This document shows positions 1-7,016 of a stretch of DNA of 9,846 bases, piece after piece (position 1 is the stretch's first letter; each line of letters opens with the position of its first letter). The stretch covers positions 1 through 9,846 of the forward strand of contig JAJUJN010000053.1 in NCBI GenBank assembly GCA_029265335.1, read 5' to 3'. Below the pieces are notes generated by a model that searched no databases, had not been told where the DNA came from, and worked only from the letters and a program-made list of their open reading frames with translations. This stretch comes from Alcaligenaceae bacterium. GTDB lineage: Bacteria; Pseudomonadota; Gammaproteobacteria; Burkholderiales; Burkholderiaceae_B. The position numbers were made by a program, and so were the translations under genes.

Positions 1-24
1 CCCTCGGACTCAAACCGCACTAAC

Positions 25-54
25 TTGCACAGCCCCGAAGAACCCTGTTATAGT
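25..54 (+). promoter_or_regulatory. Probable sigma70 promoter of the tRNA-Pro gene
   Basis: A -35-like TTGCAC (25-30) is followed after 18 bases by a -10-like TATAGT (49-54). Transcription would start near 60, a few bases before the mature tRNA 5' end at 65, which suits a stable-RNA promoter. The boxes are read by eye. A shifted -10 (TTATAG, 48-53, 17-base spacer) is equally possible. Confidence 0.5.
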
Positions 55-62
55 CGCAGTCT

Positions 63-141
<79 letters not shown>

Positions 142-183
142 GTTTCAGGTTTGATTTCGAAGTGAAATCCTACCCACCAGGAA

Positions 184-214
184 AGCCCGGCAGCCAAAAG
201 CTGTCGGGCTTTTT
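184..214 (+). terminator. Rho-independent terminator after tRNA-Pro
   Basis: An 11-bp stem (184-194 with 200-210, one G-U pair) closes a CAAAA loop and is followed by TTTTT (210-214). It is the natural end of the tRNA transcript. On the minus strand the same hairpin is followed by TTTCC, so it might also stop transcription coming from marR, though less efficiently. Confidence 0.9.
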
Positions 215-383
215 ATTTGGCGCAATGTCCATGAATGGATCAACAGATCAGCGATTGCACCCGCAGAGTTGTGCACGGCAAAGAGCAGGCGAGCGGTGCC
301 TCTTTGCGCTCGGCAGGCAGCAGGGATCACTCACTAACGCGTGGTGCCGTGTACCCACTTGCAAAGCTTTGCACCTCCGATAC
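215..383. other. Intergenic gap with no gene seen
   Basis: This 169-bp stretch lies between the tRNA terminator and the 3' end of the minus-strand marR gene. Open frames crossing it overlap the tRNA or marR and resemble nothing known. I see no convincing hairpin with a T-run on the minus strand for marR, and no repeat of the tRNA 3' end that would mark an integration site. Confidence 0.5.
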
Positions 384-848
384 TCAGTCAGCGACCGGCT
401 CAAGAATCTCTTCGGTCGCAGTGGCGTTGTTTCGCATTTCACGCAGCAGCGTCACCAATTGCAGCTGCGCCTCTGCTGAGCAGTCGCTCAGTAGTTCAGC
501 CGCTATGCGCTCCTGCAGCTGACGCACCTGAGCAAAGATCCGTTCGCCTTCCGCACTCAAGCGCAAACAACGCACTCGCCTGTCGTTCTCGCTCGCGCTG
601 CGCGTGAGCCAGCCTCGTTGTTCGAGCTGCGCAAGAATTCGTGCCATCTGAGCTTTGTCGGCGTGGCTGTGCTCCACCAGTTCTCTCTGGGTGAGCCCGG
701 GCACACGTCCGGTGCGCATCAAAACCCGGGTTTCGTTGAAGGTCAATTCAGGGTGTACGTTCACCAGCGCTTTGCGCAGGCGTTGGCGGAACATCCGCAT
801 CAGCTCGTGCATGCTGTCGAAGACGTCAAGCGGCAAGGAGGGGTTCAT
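384..848 (-). CDS. MarR-family transcriptional regulator
   Basis: The product is a 154-residue DNA-binding protein of typical MarR length. After an N-terminal helical dimerisation segment, a winged helix-turn-helix runs from about residue 52 to 101. It begins with LTQRELVEHSH, continues through a recognition helix near residues 63-76, and ends in a wing containing the hallmark DRR (89-91) before RCLRLSAEG. MarR proteins bind palindromic operators as dimers and usually release them on binding a small ligand or on oxidation. Cys94 in the wing is noticeable, but nothing shows it is a sensor. The gene is divergent from the ferric-chelate reductase at 922, and a 15-bp palindrome lies between them, so it probably represses that gene and itself. 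No clear Shine-Dalgarno precedes the ATG at 848. The family call is firm; the ligand is unknown. Confidence 0.93.
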   Translation of the reverse strand: MNPSLPLDVFDSMHELMRMFRQRLRKALVNVHPELTFNETRVLMRTGRVPGLTQRELVEHSHADKAQMARILAQLEQRGWLTRSASENDRRVRCLRLSAEGERIFAQVRQLQERIAAELLSDCSAEAQLQLVTLLREMRNNATATEEILEPVAD

Positions 849-862
849 GGAATGGGCTAATT

Positions 863-877
863 GTTGACTAATTCAAC
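863..877. promoter_or_regulatory. Palindromic operator, probable MarR site
   Basis: GTTGACTAATTCAAC has perfect 5-bp arms (863-867 and 873-877) and a further T/A match around the central base. Its size and TTGA...TCAA form suit MarR-family operators. It overlaps the -35 box of the reductase promoter, so a bound dimer should block RNA polymerase. A direct TTGTTG repeat (861-866 and 878-883) adds to the pattern. Assignment to the adjacent MarR protein is inference. Confidence 0.6.
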
Positions 878-893
878 TTGTTGGATGGATAAT
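864..893 (+). promoter_or_regulatory. Sigma70 promoter of the ferric-chelate reductase gene
   Basis: TTGACT (864-869) matches five of six -35 consensus bases. GATAAT (888-893) matches five of six -10 bases. The spacer is 18 bases. Transcription would start near 900, giving a leader of about 22 bases. On the opposite strand TATTAT covers 894-889 and might be the -10 of marR, but no matching -35 is visible for it. Confidence 0.65.
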
Positions 894-906
894 AGTAGAC
901 TTTAAC
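888..906. promoter_or_regulatory. Possible Fur box
   Basis: Aligned by eye with the classical 19-bp Fur consensus (GATAATGATAATCATTATC), this stretch agrees at 13 of 19 positions: six of six in the first hexamer, two of the next six, and five of the last seven. It covers the -10 and the likely start point of a siderophore-related gene, which is where Fur normally acts. AT-rich promoters reach such scores by chance, so this is suggestive only. Confidence 0.35.
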
Positions 907-921
907 AACCAATAGCTCGCC

Positions 922-1710
922 ATGTCCACTCAAGAAAAGACCCTCATTCAACGCGTGCGCCATCCATTTCGGTCGCGTCATGTTCAACTCCTCAAACGAG
1001 AAACACTCACGCCCAGCTTCGTCCGACTGACCCTGGGCGGCGAAGCACTACACGACTTCAAAAGCGATGGCTTTGATGACCACGTGAAGTTGATCTTGCC
1101 GCACGAAGATCTCGAGCGCCCTAACCTGCCGAAGATCGTCGACGGCAAACCACACACCGAAGAACCTCGTTCGATCACGCGCGACTACACCCCCCTCAAC
1201 TTCGATCCGGTCAACTGCACCCTGCAGATGGATTTTGTGGTGCAGGGCGATGGGCCGGCAGCGAGCTGGGCGCGCAGCGCTCCTATTGGCCAATGGCTGG
1301 GCCTGGCGGGCCCCCGTGGCAGTATGTTGCTCCCGGAAGACTTGCAATGGCAGTGGCTTTTTGGTGATGAATCCGCCATGCCAGCCATCGAGCGTCGGTT
1401 GGCAGAATTGCCGGCCAACACACGCGCAGTCGTTCGAGTGCAGCTGAACGACGCCGCCGACCAGCGCTCTTGGCAGAGCGCCGCCGAACTCGATCTGCAG
1501 TGGGTGGATTCATTGGCGGAAGCCGCCGATGCCCTGGAGATTCCACAGGGCCACGGTTTTATCTGGGCAGCGGGCGAAAACCGTGCCATGGCCGCCTTGC
1601 GCAAACAGCTGCTGGCCAAGCCTGGTGCCGAGGCACGCCGCATGCGCATTGCGTCTTACTGGAAGCAAGGAGAATCTGGCCACCACAAGGTGATCGACGA
1701 CGGCGCTTGA
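922..1710 (+). CDS. Siderophore-interacting protein, NAD(P)H-dependent ferric-chelate reductase (ViuB/YqjH-like)
   Basis: This cytoplasmic flavoprotein of 262 residues has the usual length of the SIP family. Members bind FAD, take electrons from NAD(P)H and reduce ferric siderophores so that iron is released. The N-terminal FAD-binding barrel carries TRDYTPLNF (86-94), the family R-x-Y-T flavin motif, then DFVVQGDGPAASWA (104-117) and LAGPRGS (128-134). The C-terminal nucleotide-binding half starts with FGDESAMPAI (147-156) and ends with WAAGENRAM (215-223) and YWKQGE (246-251), all family landmarks. Many relatives have His-Gly where this protein has Gln108-Gly109. No Shine-Dalgarno is obvious before the ATG, and the leader is short. 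Promoter, palindrome and possible Fur box lie just upstream. The physiological siderophore cannot be read from the sequence. Confidence 0.93.
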   Translation: MSTQEKTLIQRVRHPFRSRHVQLLKRETLTPSFVRLTLGGEALHDFKSDGFDDHVKLILPHEDLERPNLPKIVDGKPHTEEPRSITRDYTPLNFDPVNCTLQMDFVVQGDGPAASWARSAPIGQWLGLAGPRGSMLLPEDLQWQWLFGDESAMPAIERRLAELPANTRAVVRVQLNDAADQRSWQSAAELDLQWVDSLAEAADALEIPQGHGFIWAAGENRAMAALRKQLLAKPGAEARRMRIASYWKQGESGHHKVIDDGA

Positions 1711-1789
1711 GCGAGCGCTGCTTAAGGCCAAGTGGCTCGAAGGTGCCGCCGCAACACTTTGCCCGACATGGCTCAAACCGGGGCGGCGC

Positions 1790-3826
1790 CTACCAGATAG
1801 AGACTCGCTCTTCGGCCGAACGCACCATCGGGTCGCCGGGCGCACACGCGAAGGCGCGAGCAAAGGCGGGCATATTCGACGGCGCCAGCAGGGCACGCAC
1901 CTTTCCCGGCGGATGGGCTTCTACCTCCAGCCACTCGCGCAGTCGTTCCGGACGAACCAGTTCTCGCCACATGCGCGCCCACGCCATGAAGAAGCGCTGA
2001 TCGGGGGTGAAGCCGCCGATCCTGCGATGGTCATGCGGATGCCGTGCCAAGTGAGCGCGCAAGGCGTCGTAGGCAATTGCCATCGCGCCCAGGTCGGCAA
2101 TATTTTCTGCCAACGTCAAAGCCCCATCAGGGCCGAGCTCCGGCTGGTCGGGCCAAGGGCGCATCTCATTCACTTGCTGGCGCAGACGTGCCACTTTTCC
2201 TTCAAATGCCTCACGGTCGCGCTCTGTCCACCAATCGCGCAAGTAACCCGTCGCATCGAACTGGATACCTTCGTCGTCGAAGGCGTGGGACAGCTCGTGT
2301 GCGAACATGGCGCCCAAGCCACCCAGCTGTACGGCCACATCAGTGCGCTGATCGAGCAATGGTGAGCGCAGATAACCCGCCATCACGTGGATCTCGTTAT
2401 ACGTCGCGTCATATTCGGCATTAGCATGGTGCGGCCCTAGCCCCCAAAGGGCTTCGGGCGGTGTCGGCCCCAGTTGATCGACTACGTTGAGTTGAAACGC
2501 ATACTGCTCCAAGCGCAGTCTGTTGTTGAAATATTGCGCGGGCTCAAGGCTGAGGCCCTCCCAATCACGCCAAGCGTGCGGATACGCTATCGAAACCCGC
2601 AGCAGGTCCACTTTTCGTACGGCTTCTTGGCGGGTCGATTCGTGCAGCCAATCGAGGCGCAAGAGGCGATCACGCAGCGCCGCACGCAGTTCGGTCATGA
2701 GAGCTTCGGCTCTTGCCTTGTTCTCGCGCACCAAATGGTGTTCCACGTAAGCCCTGCCCAGCAGTTCTCCTACGGTGTCATCCAGTTCTGAAAGAACCTC
2801 ACTCCAGCGCTGCTCCTCCTCGGCACCGTGTAGATAGCGTGCGCGAAAATCGAAGCGAATCTGGCGAAAGTGCCGATCCAAGGAGCTGGCTGAGCGATCC
2901 AGCCACTTGGCCTGAAGGTAGGCCTGCCACTGAGTGAGGGGCAGATCTTCGATCAAGCGGTTTAGGGCGGGAAAGTAATCACTTTTCTCGAGCAAGAATG
3001 GGGCTGTGGGATCCAACCCTAAGGTAAGCAGAAACTCGGCCCAGCCCCAGCCAGGCGTATAGGCTTCCGCTTCTGCATGAGTGACAACCAGGAAGTCGTC
3101 TCTGAGATCAGATGATGCCAAGGGGTCAAAAAAATTCGCCGCCAAGTGCTTTTCCAAATCAAAAGCCAGCTTGGCCCGCTCGTGAGCCTGCGACGCGGAC
3201 AAGCCTGCCTGCACCAAAAGTTGCTGCAAGTAGCGTCGGTAGGCCGCAGCGATTTCTGCGTGAGCTTCGTCGAAAAAGTAATCCGCGCGAGGCAGACCCA
3301 AAGGCTTTGCATCGACATTCAGAACCATCTGTTCGGGCCGATAGACGTGAGGTGTGACTGAGACCTCGAACACTTCTGGAATACCTCGGGCCTGCCTGTC
3401 CCTGAGGTATTGTCGCAACGCCGCCTTGGAATCAAGCGCTGCAATGCGCTCCCACTCCGGTCGTGCGGGTTCGAAGCCCAGATTCTCCAGTGTGGGTTCA
3501 TCAAGCGCGTCGTGATAGAGCTGTTGCACCATCCGCCACCAAGCTGGCGTTTGTGTGTGGGATGGCGACTCGAGCAGCACGCGTAGTTGCTCCTCGATCT
3601 CGACATCCATCTCATACAGAAGGCCGGTGACCTTCTCGTGAGGGGCCAGCTCTGCCGTGCGCAGCCAAGGGTTGTTCACGTAGGCGTAAAAATCGCCGCA
3701 CGGAGACACCGAGTCGTCGACGTGAAAAACGTAGGGCGCCGGCGGCTCGGGGCTATCGCCGCCGCAAGCCACCAAAACCCCTAACAGAGCCGCCACACCC
3801 AAACGCTTGAGACTGGGCGGCGCCAT
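1790..3826 (-). CDS. M13-family (neprilysin/PepO-like) zinc metallopeptidase lipoprotein
   Basis: This 678-residue endopeptidase should act outside the cytoplasmic membrane. A basic N-terminus and hydrophobic core lead to the lipobox LVAC (18-21), so Cys21 is the likely lipidated residue. Gly follows, which favours outer-membrane sorting in Gram-negatives. The zinc site is complete: HELSH (510-514) and, 60 residues on, ENIAD with Glu574 and Asp578. His638 and Arg644 match the substrate-binding His/Arg of neprilysin. The protein ends in SIW, like the family's terminal IW/VW. M13 enzymes cleave short and medium peptides before hydrophobic residues. Only Cys43 and Cys661 remain of the usual disulfide cysteines. 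The ATG at 3826 is preferred over a TTG at 3832 because AGGG lies seven bases before it. The gene follows the hemerythrin gene after nine bases, so the two are probably cotranscribed. Confidence 0.94.
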   Translation of the reverse strand: MAPPSLKRLGVAALLGVLVACGGDSPEPPAPYVFHVDDSVSPCGDFYAYVNNPWLRTAELAPHEKVTGLLYEMDVEIEEQLRVLLESPSHTQTPAWWRMVQQLYHDALDEPTLENLGFEPARPEWERIAALDSKAALRQYLRDRQARGIPEVFEVSVTPHVYRPEQMVLNVDAKPLGLPRADYFFDEAHAEIAAAYRRYLQQLLVQAGLSASQAHERAKLAFDLEKHLAANFFDPLASSDLRDDFLVVTHAEAEAYTPGWGWAEFLLTLGLDPTAPFLLEKSDYFPALNRLIEDLPLTQWQAYLQAKWLDRSASSLDRHFRQIRFDFRARYLHGAEEEQRWSEVLSELDDTVGELLGRAYVEHHLVRENKARAEALMTELRAALRDRLLRLDWLHESTRQEAVRKVDLLRVSIAYPHAWRDWEGLSLEPAQYFNNRLRLEQYAFQLNVVDQLGPTPPEALWGLGPHHANAEYDATYNEIHVMAGYLRSPLLDQRTDVAVQLGGLGAMFAHELSHAFDDEGIQFDATGYLRDWWTERDREAFEGKVARLRQQVNEMRPWPDQPELGPDGALTLAENIADLGAMAIAYDALRAHLARHPHDHRRIGGFTPDQRFFMAWARMWRELVRPERLREWLEVEAHPPGKVRALLAPSNMPAFARAFACAPGDPMVRSAEERVSIW

Positions 3827-3835
3827 GTTCAAGCC

Positions 3836-4276
3836 CTACCCCGCCTTGGCTTCGCGATAGTCCTCGAGATAGGCGGTTGCCAGTTCTTTCTTTTGAGTTT
3901 CTGTGAGGGCCTTGCCGGACAGCTGAAAGAACTTTTGCTCTTCTTCTTCGAGGTGATGCTCGACCTTGTCGCCCAGCGTGCGGGCCTGAGCGAGCCAGCC
4001 CGGGTTGTCGAACTCCGTGTCGTCGAGGGTTTCCACCAACTCATCGATCTCGTGGTGTTCGGCAATGGCGTGGCGGGCCGGCTCCACGCCGATGTCTTCC
4101 TGCATGATCACCGCATAGAGATGACGCTCCTCGGCGCGCTCGTGAGCCAGGAGTTCGGTTTTGAGCTCCTGATAAAGCTCGCGTCGCTCCTCGGTATCGC
4201 CGCGGGTGGCCAACAGAGCTTTGATGAGTTCGCGTTGCCGTTCATGGCTTTCGCGTAGCGCTTCGAAAATATTCAT
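3836..4276 (-). CDS. Hemerythrin-like HHE domain protein
   Basis: This is a small soluble four-helix protein of 146 residues with the hemerythrin/HHE metal pattern. Candidate ligands are His11, His45 with Glu49 (HERAEERH), His74/His75 (EHHEIDEL) and His107/His108 with Glu112 (HHLEEEE). Such domains hold a di-iron centre that binds oxygen, or serves nitric-oxide, iron or redox sensing and repair; the sequence does not decide among these. The frame stays open to an ATG at 4333, but the ATG at 4276 is chosen because GGAG precedes it by five bases and the HHE domain starts there. No signal peptide is present, so it is cytoplasmic, unlike the peptidase encoded next. It is rich in Glu, as is usual for the family. 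A strong hairpin separates it from the ABC operon upstream. Confidence 0.9.
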   Translation of the reverse strand: MNIFEALRESHERQRELIKALLATRGDTEERRELYQELKTELLAHERAEERHLYAVIMQEDIGVEPARHAIAEHHEIDELVETLDDTEFDNPGWLAQARTLGDKVEHHLEEEEQKFFQLSGKALTETQKKELATAYLEDYREAKAG

Positions 4277-4281
4277 GGAGG

Positions 4282-4285
4282 CTCC
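4282..4285 (-). promoter_or_regulatory. Ribosome binding site deciding the hemerythrin start
   Basis: GGAG on the minus strand lies five bases before the ATG at 4276. No comparable site precedes the longer-frame ATG at 4333, so the shorter protein is preferred. Confidence 0.6.
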
Positions 4286-4363
4286 GACACTGCTTGCTGA
4301 AGTCTGTTCAAGAAAGACGAAGTGTGCGGGCATTGCTCCAAAAAGTCGAGGGTGCTTTTGCCG

Positions 4364-4407
4364 GGCAGCAGGCTCTGCGCCCTCACGAGCGCAGCAAGCC
4401 TGCTGCC
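4364..4407 (-). other. Strong intergenic hairpin, 3' of the ABC importer operon
   Basis: Two perfectly complementary segments, 4364-4374 with 4397-4407 (11 bp) and 4375-4380 with 4389-4394 (6 bp), form a 17-bp stem with a two-base bulge and an eight-base loop. It begins about 40 bases after the stop codon of the binding-protein gene. No T-run follows on either strand, so it is not a standard intrinsic terminator. It could protect the 3' end of the importer mRNA, act in a factor-dependent terminator, or be a dispersed palindromic element. The structure is certain; its role is not. Confidence 0.6.
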
Positions 4408-4448
4408 AGCTAACGTACAGAGGCGACTCCCCAACTACGTTCAGGAGG

Positions 4449-6035
4449 CTATTCCTTCAGCCACAAATGACCGAAATCGAGCCCTACCCAATTCGAGGGC
4501 GAGACCTTGTAGTTTTGCACGCGTGAATCCATCACCATCACGCGATTACCCCAGAAGAAGGGGTACACGTAGCCCTGTTCAAGCACATAGGCTTCGGCTT
4601 CCTGGAGAATTTCCTTGCGTTTGGCCGGATCCATTTCACGCTTGATGGCCTCGTAATAGGCATCCACCTTTTCGTCGTTGAAGCGGCCAAAGTTGGTGGG
4701 ATTGTCTTTGTACGAGGGCAAGCTCATCCACTGAATGGCGGGGTCGCCCGCGAAGTCGGAAAAGGCGCTCAGAATCACATCGAAATCGCCATTGTCGCGA
4801 CGCGCAAAAAACTGCGGATCCTCGGGCTGCTCATGTTCCACTTCTACCCCGATACGGCGCCATTGGTCGGCCACGAACACGCCCACATAGGGGAAGAAGC
4901 GTCGGTTCAAGAAGTTCAGCTTGAGGTTTTCGTAGCCCGCCTCGCTCAATAGTTCGCGAGCCTCTTCGCGCGCGGCTTCCATGTCTTTGCTGAAGCCAGG
5001 CAGTTCGGCCAATTCCTCCGGGGTGCGGGCAAAGTTCGAGCCCGGTCGCAGCAACCCGCCCACCGCGTTGGTGTGGGTGGAGCGCTGTACCAACTTGGAG
5101 CCGCCCCAGTGATCCAGAGCCAGCGCCAGCGCTTTGCGCACGCGCGGATCCGACAATGGCTCGCGCTCCACATTGGGCAGCATCAACAGCAGCAGGTTGT
5201 GCGAACCGTCGGTGTATTGCACCTCCACCTCGTCGCCGCGTGTCTGCACCACTTGTTGCGCCTGTTGCTCGGTCATGCCGCGAAAGTCGGTCATCACCTG
5301 CCCCGAGGCCAAGGCATTGATCATTGCCGGTGTGGCCAGAGACAACGAGCGCACGCGATCAAGATATGGCCGCCCTTCCACGAAGTAATCATCGAAACGC
5401 TCTGCCACCCACTCAGTGCCGGGCGTGAAGCTGACGAAACGGAACGGCCCGGAGCCCATCACCTTGCGGGCAGGATAATCCGGATCGGATTCGAGCAGTT
5501 CGGCCGAGTAGATGCAGCCGGTAGGCGCGGCAAGCACTTCGAGCATGGCGGCGTTGGGAGCCCCCAGACGCACTACCACCGTGTGCTCGTCGGGGGTTTC
5601 CACGGCGGTGATATCTTTGTAAATGGGCTCCCGCGCCGAGAACACGCCTTCGGGCGGATTGCGCATGCGATCGAGGCTCACTTTCACGTCGTGGGAATCG
5701 AGCGTGCTGCCATCGTGAAAGCGCACATTGGGATGCAGCTTGAAGGTGTACTCCAAGCCGTCGTCGGAGATTTCCCACGATTCCGCCAGGTCGCCAATCA
5801 CGTTGGGGAAATCGTTGGGGTCTACCTTCAACAGCGTGGAATAATGCGGCGCCACGCGCAGCATGGTAGTGATCGACGAACCCGCGTGACAATCCAGCGT
5901 GGCGGGGTCGCCCTGCGATACCGAATACACGAACTCACCGCCCCGCTGCGGTGCTTCGGCTTGCGCCAAAAGCGGCGCAGCCAGCGGCGCCAACGCCAGC
6001 AGCCAACCGGCCGAAAGTCTCCTAGATGTTTTCAT
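4449..6035 (-). CDS. Periplasmic substrate-binding protein of a peptide-type ABC importer (SBP family 5)
   Basis: This 528-residue extracytoplasmic protein should capture the solute and deliver it to the permease pair encoded just upstream. A Sec signal peptide covers residues 1-26 (Lys-Arg start, Ala/Leu core, AQA before Glu27), with no lipobox, so the mature protein is soluble in the periplasm. The SBP_bac_5 signature runs from LAESWEIS (83-90) through YTFKL and VRFHDGS (104-110) to the region near residue 124. GSGPFRF (194-200) is another landmark. Cys49 and Cys174 in the mature part could form a disulfide. Family members bind di- and oligopeptides, nickel, heme, glutathione, opines or oligosaccharides; peptide is the default guess. 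The start at 6035 is favoured over the longer frame to 6107 because GGAGG lies six bases upstream and the signal peptide starts there. Confidence 0.93.
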   Translation of the reverse strand: MKTSRRLSAGWLLALAPLAAPLLAQAEAPQRGGEFVYSVSQGDPATLDCHAGSSITTMLRVAPHYSTLLKVDPNDFPNVIGDLAESWEISDDGLEYTFKLHPNVRFHDGSTLDSHDVKVSLDRMRNPPEGVFSAREPIYKDITAVETPDEHTVVVRLGAPNAAMLEVLAAPTGCIYSAELLESDPDYPARKVMGSGPFRFVSFTPGTEWVAERFDDYFVEGRPYLDRVRSLSLATPAMINALASGQVMTDFRGMTEQQAQQVVQTRGDEVEVQYTDGSHNLLLLMLPNVEREPLSDPRVRKALALALDHWGGSKLVQRSTHTNAVGGLLRPGSNFARTPEELAELPGFSKDMEAAREEARELLSEAGYENLKLNFLNRRFFPYVGVFVADQWRRIGVEVEHEQPEDPQFFARRDNGDFDVILSAFSDFAGDPAIQWMSLPSYKDNPTNFGRFNDEKVDAYYEAIKREMDPAKRKEILQEAEAYVLEQGYVYPFFWGNRVMVMDSRVQNYKVSPSNWVGLDFGHLWLKE

Positions 6036-6041
6036 GTGCTT

Positions 6042-6046
6042 CCTCC
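6042..6046 (-). promoter_or_regulatory. Strong ribosome binding site of the binding-protein gene
   Basis: GGAGG on the minus strand sits six bases before the ATG at 6035. It fixes the start at MKTSRR, the beginning of a normal signal peptide, and fits the high output expected of a binding protein. Confidence 0.8.
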
Positions 6047-6055
6047 ACCTGTGTT

Positions 6056-6072
6056 CCCCCGCCTTGCGGAGG
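6056..6072 (-). other. Small hairpin between permease and binding-protein genes
   Basis: In the minus-strand RNA, seven pairs (one G-U) close a three-base loop within the 68-base gap between the permease stop and the binding-protein start, just ahead of the ribosome binding site. Hairpins at this place in importer operons often stabilise or separate the binding-protein message. There is no following T-run. The role is inferred. Confidence 0.35.
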
Positions 6073-6103
6073 GTTGTCAACGATCCGCGCCAACCTGGGC
6101 CAA

Positions 6104-7009
6104 TCAAGAAAGCCTCAGGCGCGGATCGAGAAAATCGCGCAGGGCGTCGCCGAGCAAGCTAAAGGCAAACACAGTCACGCTCACTGCCAAGCCGGGAAAA
6201 ATCACCAACCAGGGTGCTTCGACAAATAATTGGGTGCTCTGGCCGGTGAGCATCAGCCCCCAGGCAGGAGTAGGTTCCACCACCCCGATGCCAAGAAACG
6301 ACAGCGCCGATTCCAGCAAGATGGCTTGTGCGGCGAACGCGCTCACCAGGACCAGCCAGGGCGCCACCAAATTGGGCGCCATATGACCAAAGATGATGCG
6401 CCCATGCGAGAATCCCGCGGCAGCGGCGGCGTCGACATAGGGCATGCTGCGCACGCTGAGAGCGGCCGAACGCAACACCCGCGCTACATTAGGCACGCCC
6501 GGAATGGCAACCGCCAGAATCAAGTTCACGTCGAGCCCCCACATCATGTTGCGGCCCAGCACGGCGGCGATCACCATGGCAAACACAATGCCGGGTATCG
6601 CCAGCATGATGTCCATGCCACGCTGCATGATCGTGTCGTACTTGCCGCCAAAATAAGCCGACGAAATGCCGATGGCTGCGCCCAGCGTGCAGCCCAGCAA
6701 CGAAGCGGAAACCGCCAGCATGAGCGCGGTTCGGGCGCCGTAGATCACACGCGAGAAAATGTCTCGGCCATACTCGTCGGTACCCATCCAGTGCGCCCAG
6801 CTCGGCGGTGTGAGAATGGCGTCGTAATTGGTATCGAGCGGGTGATATGGCGCCACCTGAGGAGCAAAGATGCCGGCCAGCAGCAGAACCACCAGAAACA
6901 TGGCGGCCGCGGCGCCCAGTGGTTGTCGGCGCGCAAAACGGGCCAGCGCTCCCCAGTTCGACATCGTGGCGGCCTGCGGCATTTCGAGCGTGGTGGTGGA
7001 TTCACTCAT
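6104..7009 (-). CDS. ABC importer permease, DppC/OppC type
   Basis: This 301-residue inner-membrane subunit forms half of the translocation pore. The first transmembrane segment lies near residues 32-52, followed by the DppC-type motif GTDEYGRDIFSR (76-87). Hydrophobic segments follow around 93-120, 133-152, 162-175, 215-240 and 265-285. The cytoplasmic EAA loop that docks on the ATPase is at about 192-212 (DAAAAAGF...GHMAPN). FLGIG (238-242) and the C-terminal LLGDALRDFLDPRLR (285-299) are typical of the subfamily. The frame extends to 7099 inside the upstream gene, but the ATG at 7009 is preferred because AGGA (7015-7018) lies five bases before it and overlaps the stop of the other permease. 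The gap to that stop is seven bases, so translational coupling is likely. Confidence 0.94.
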   Translation of the reverse strand: MSESTTTLEMPQAATMSNWGALARFARRQPLGAAAAMFLVVLLLAGIFAPQVAPYHPLDTNYDAILTPPSWAHWMGTDEYGRDIFSRVIYGARTALMLAVSASLLGCTLGAAIGISSAYFGGKYDTIMQRGMDIMLAIPGIVFAMVIAAVLGRNMMWGLDVNLILAVAIPGVPNVARVLRSAALSVRSMPYVDAAAAAGFSHGRIIFGHMAPNLVAPWLVLVSAFAAQAILLESALSFLGIGVVEPTPAWGLMLTGQSTQLFVEAPWLVIFPGLAVSVTVFAFSLLGDALRDFLDPRLRLS

Positions 7010-7016
7010 GGCGGTC

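Noticed and set aside
1742..1790. Possible bidirectional terminator between the convergent reductase and peptidase genes
   Set aside because: Nine bases (1742-1750) can pair with 1782-1790 with one G-U, but the loop is 31 bases long, one arm touches the peptidase stop codon, and there is no T-run on either strand.
3827..3832. TTG at 3832 as start of the M13 peptidase
   Set aside because: The ATG at 3826 is better spaced from AGGG and gives the same lipoprotein signal. The TTG lies only three bases after the preceding stop codon.
4277..4333. N-terminal extension of the hemerythrin protein from the ATG at 4333
   Set aside because: The extra 19 residues precede the HHE domain, look unlike the family, and have no ribosome binding site, whereas the ATG at 4276 has one.
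5073..6386. 437-codon open frame on the plus strand
   Set aside because: It runs antisense to the binding-protein and permease genes. Its product is rich in His, Arg and Gln and shows no domain. It is the usual by-product of GC-rich codon bias on the opposite strand.
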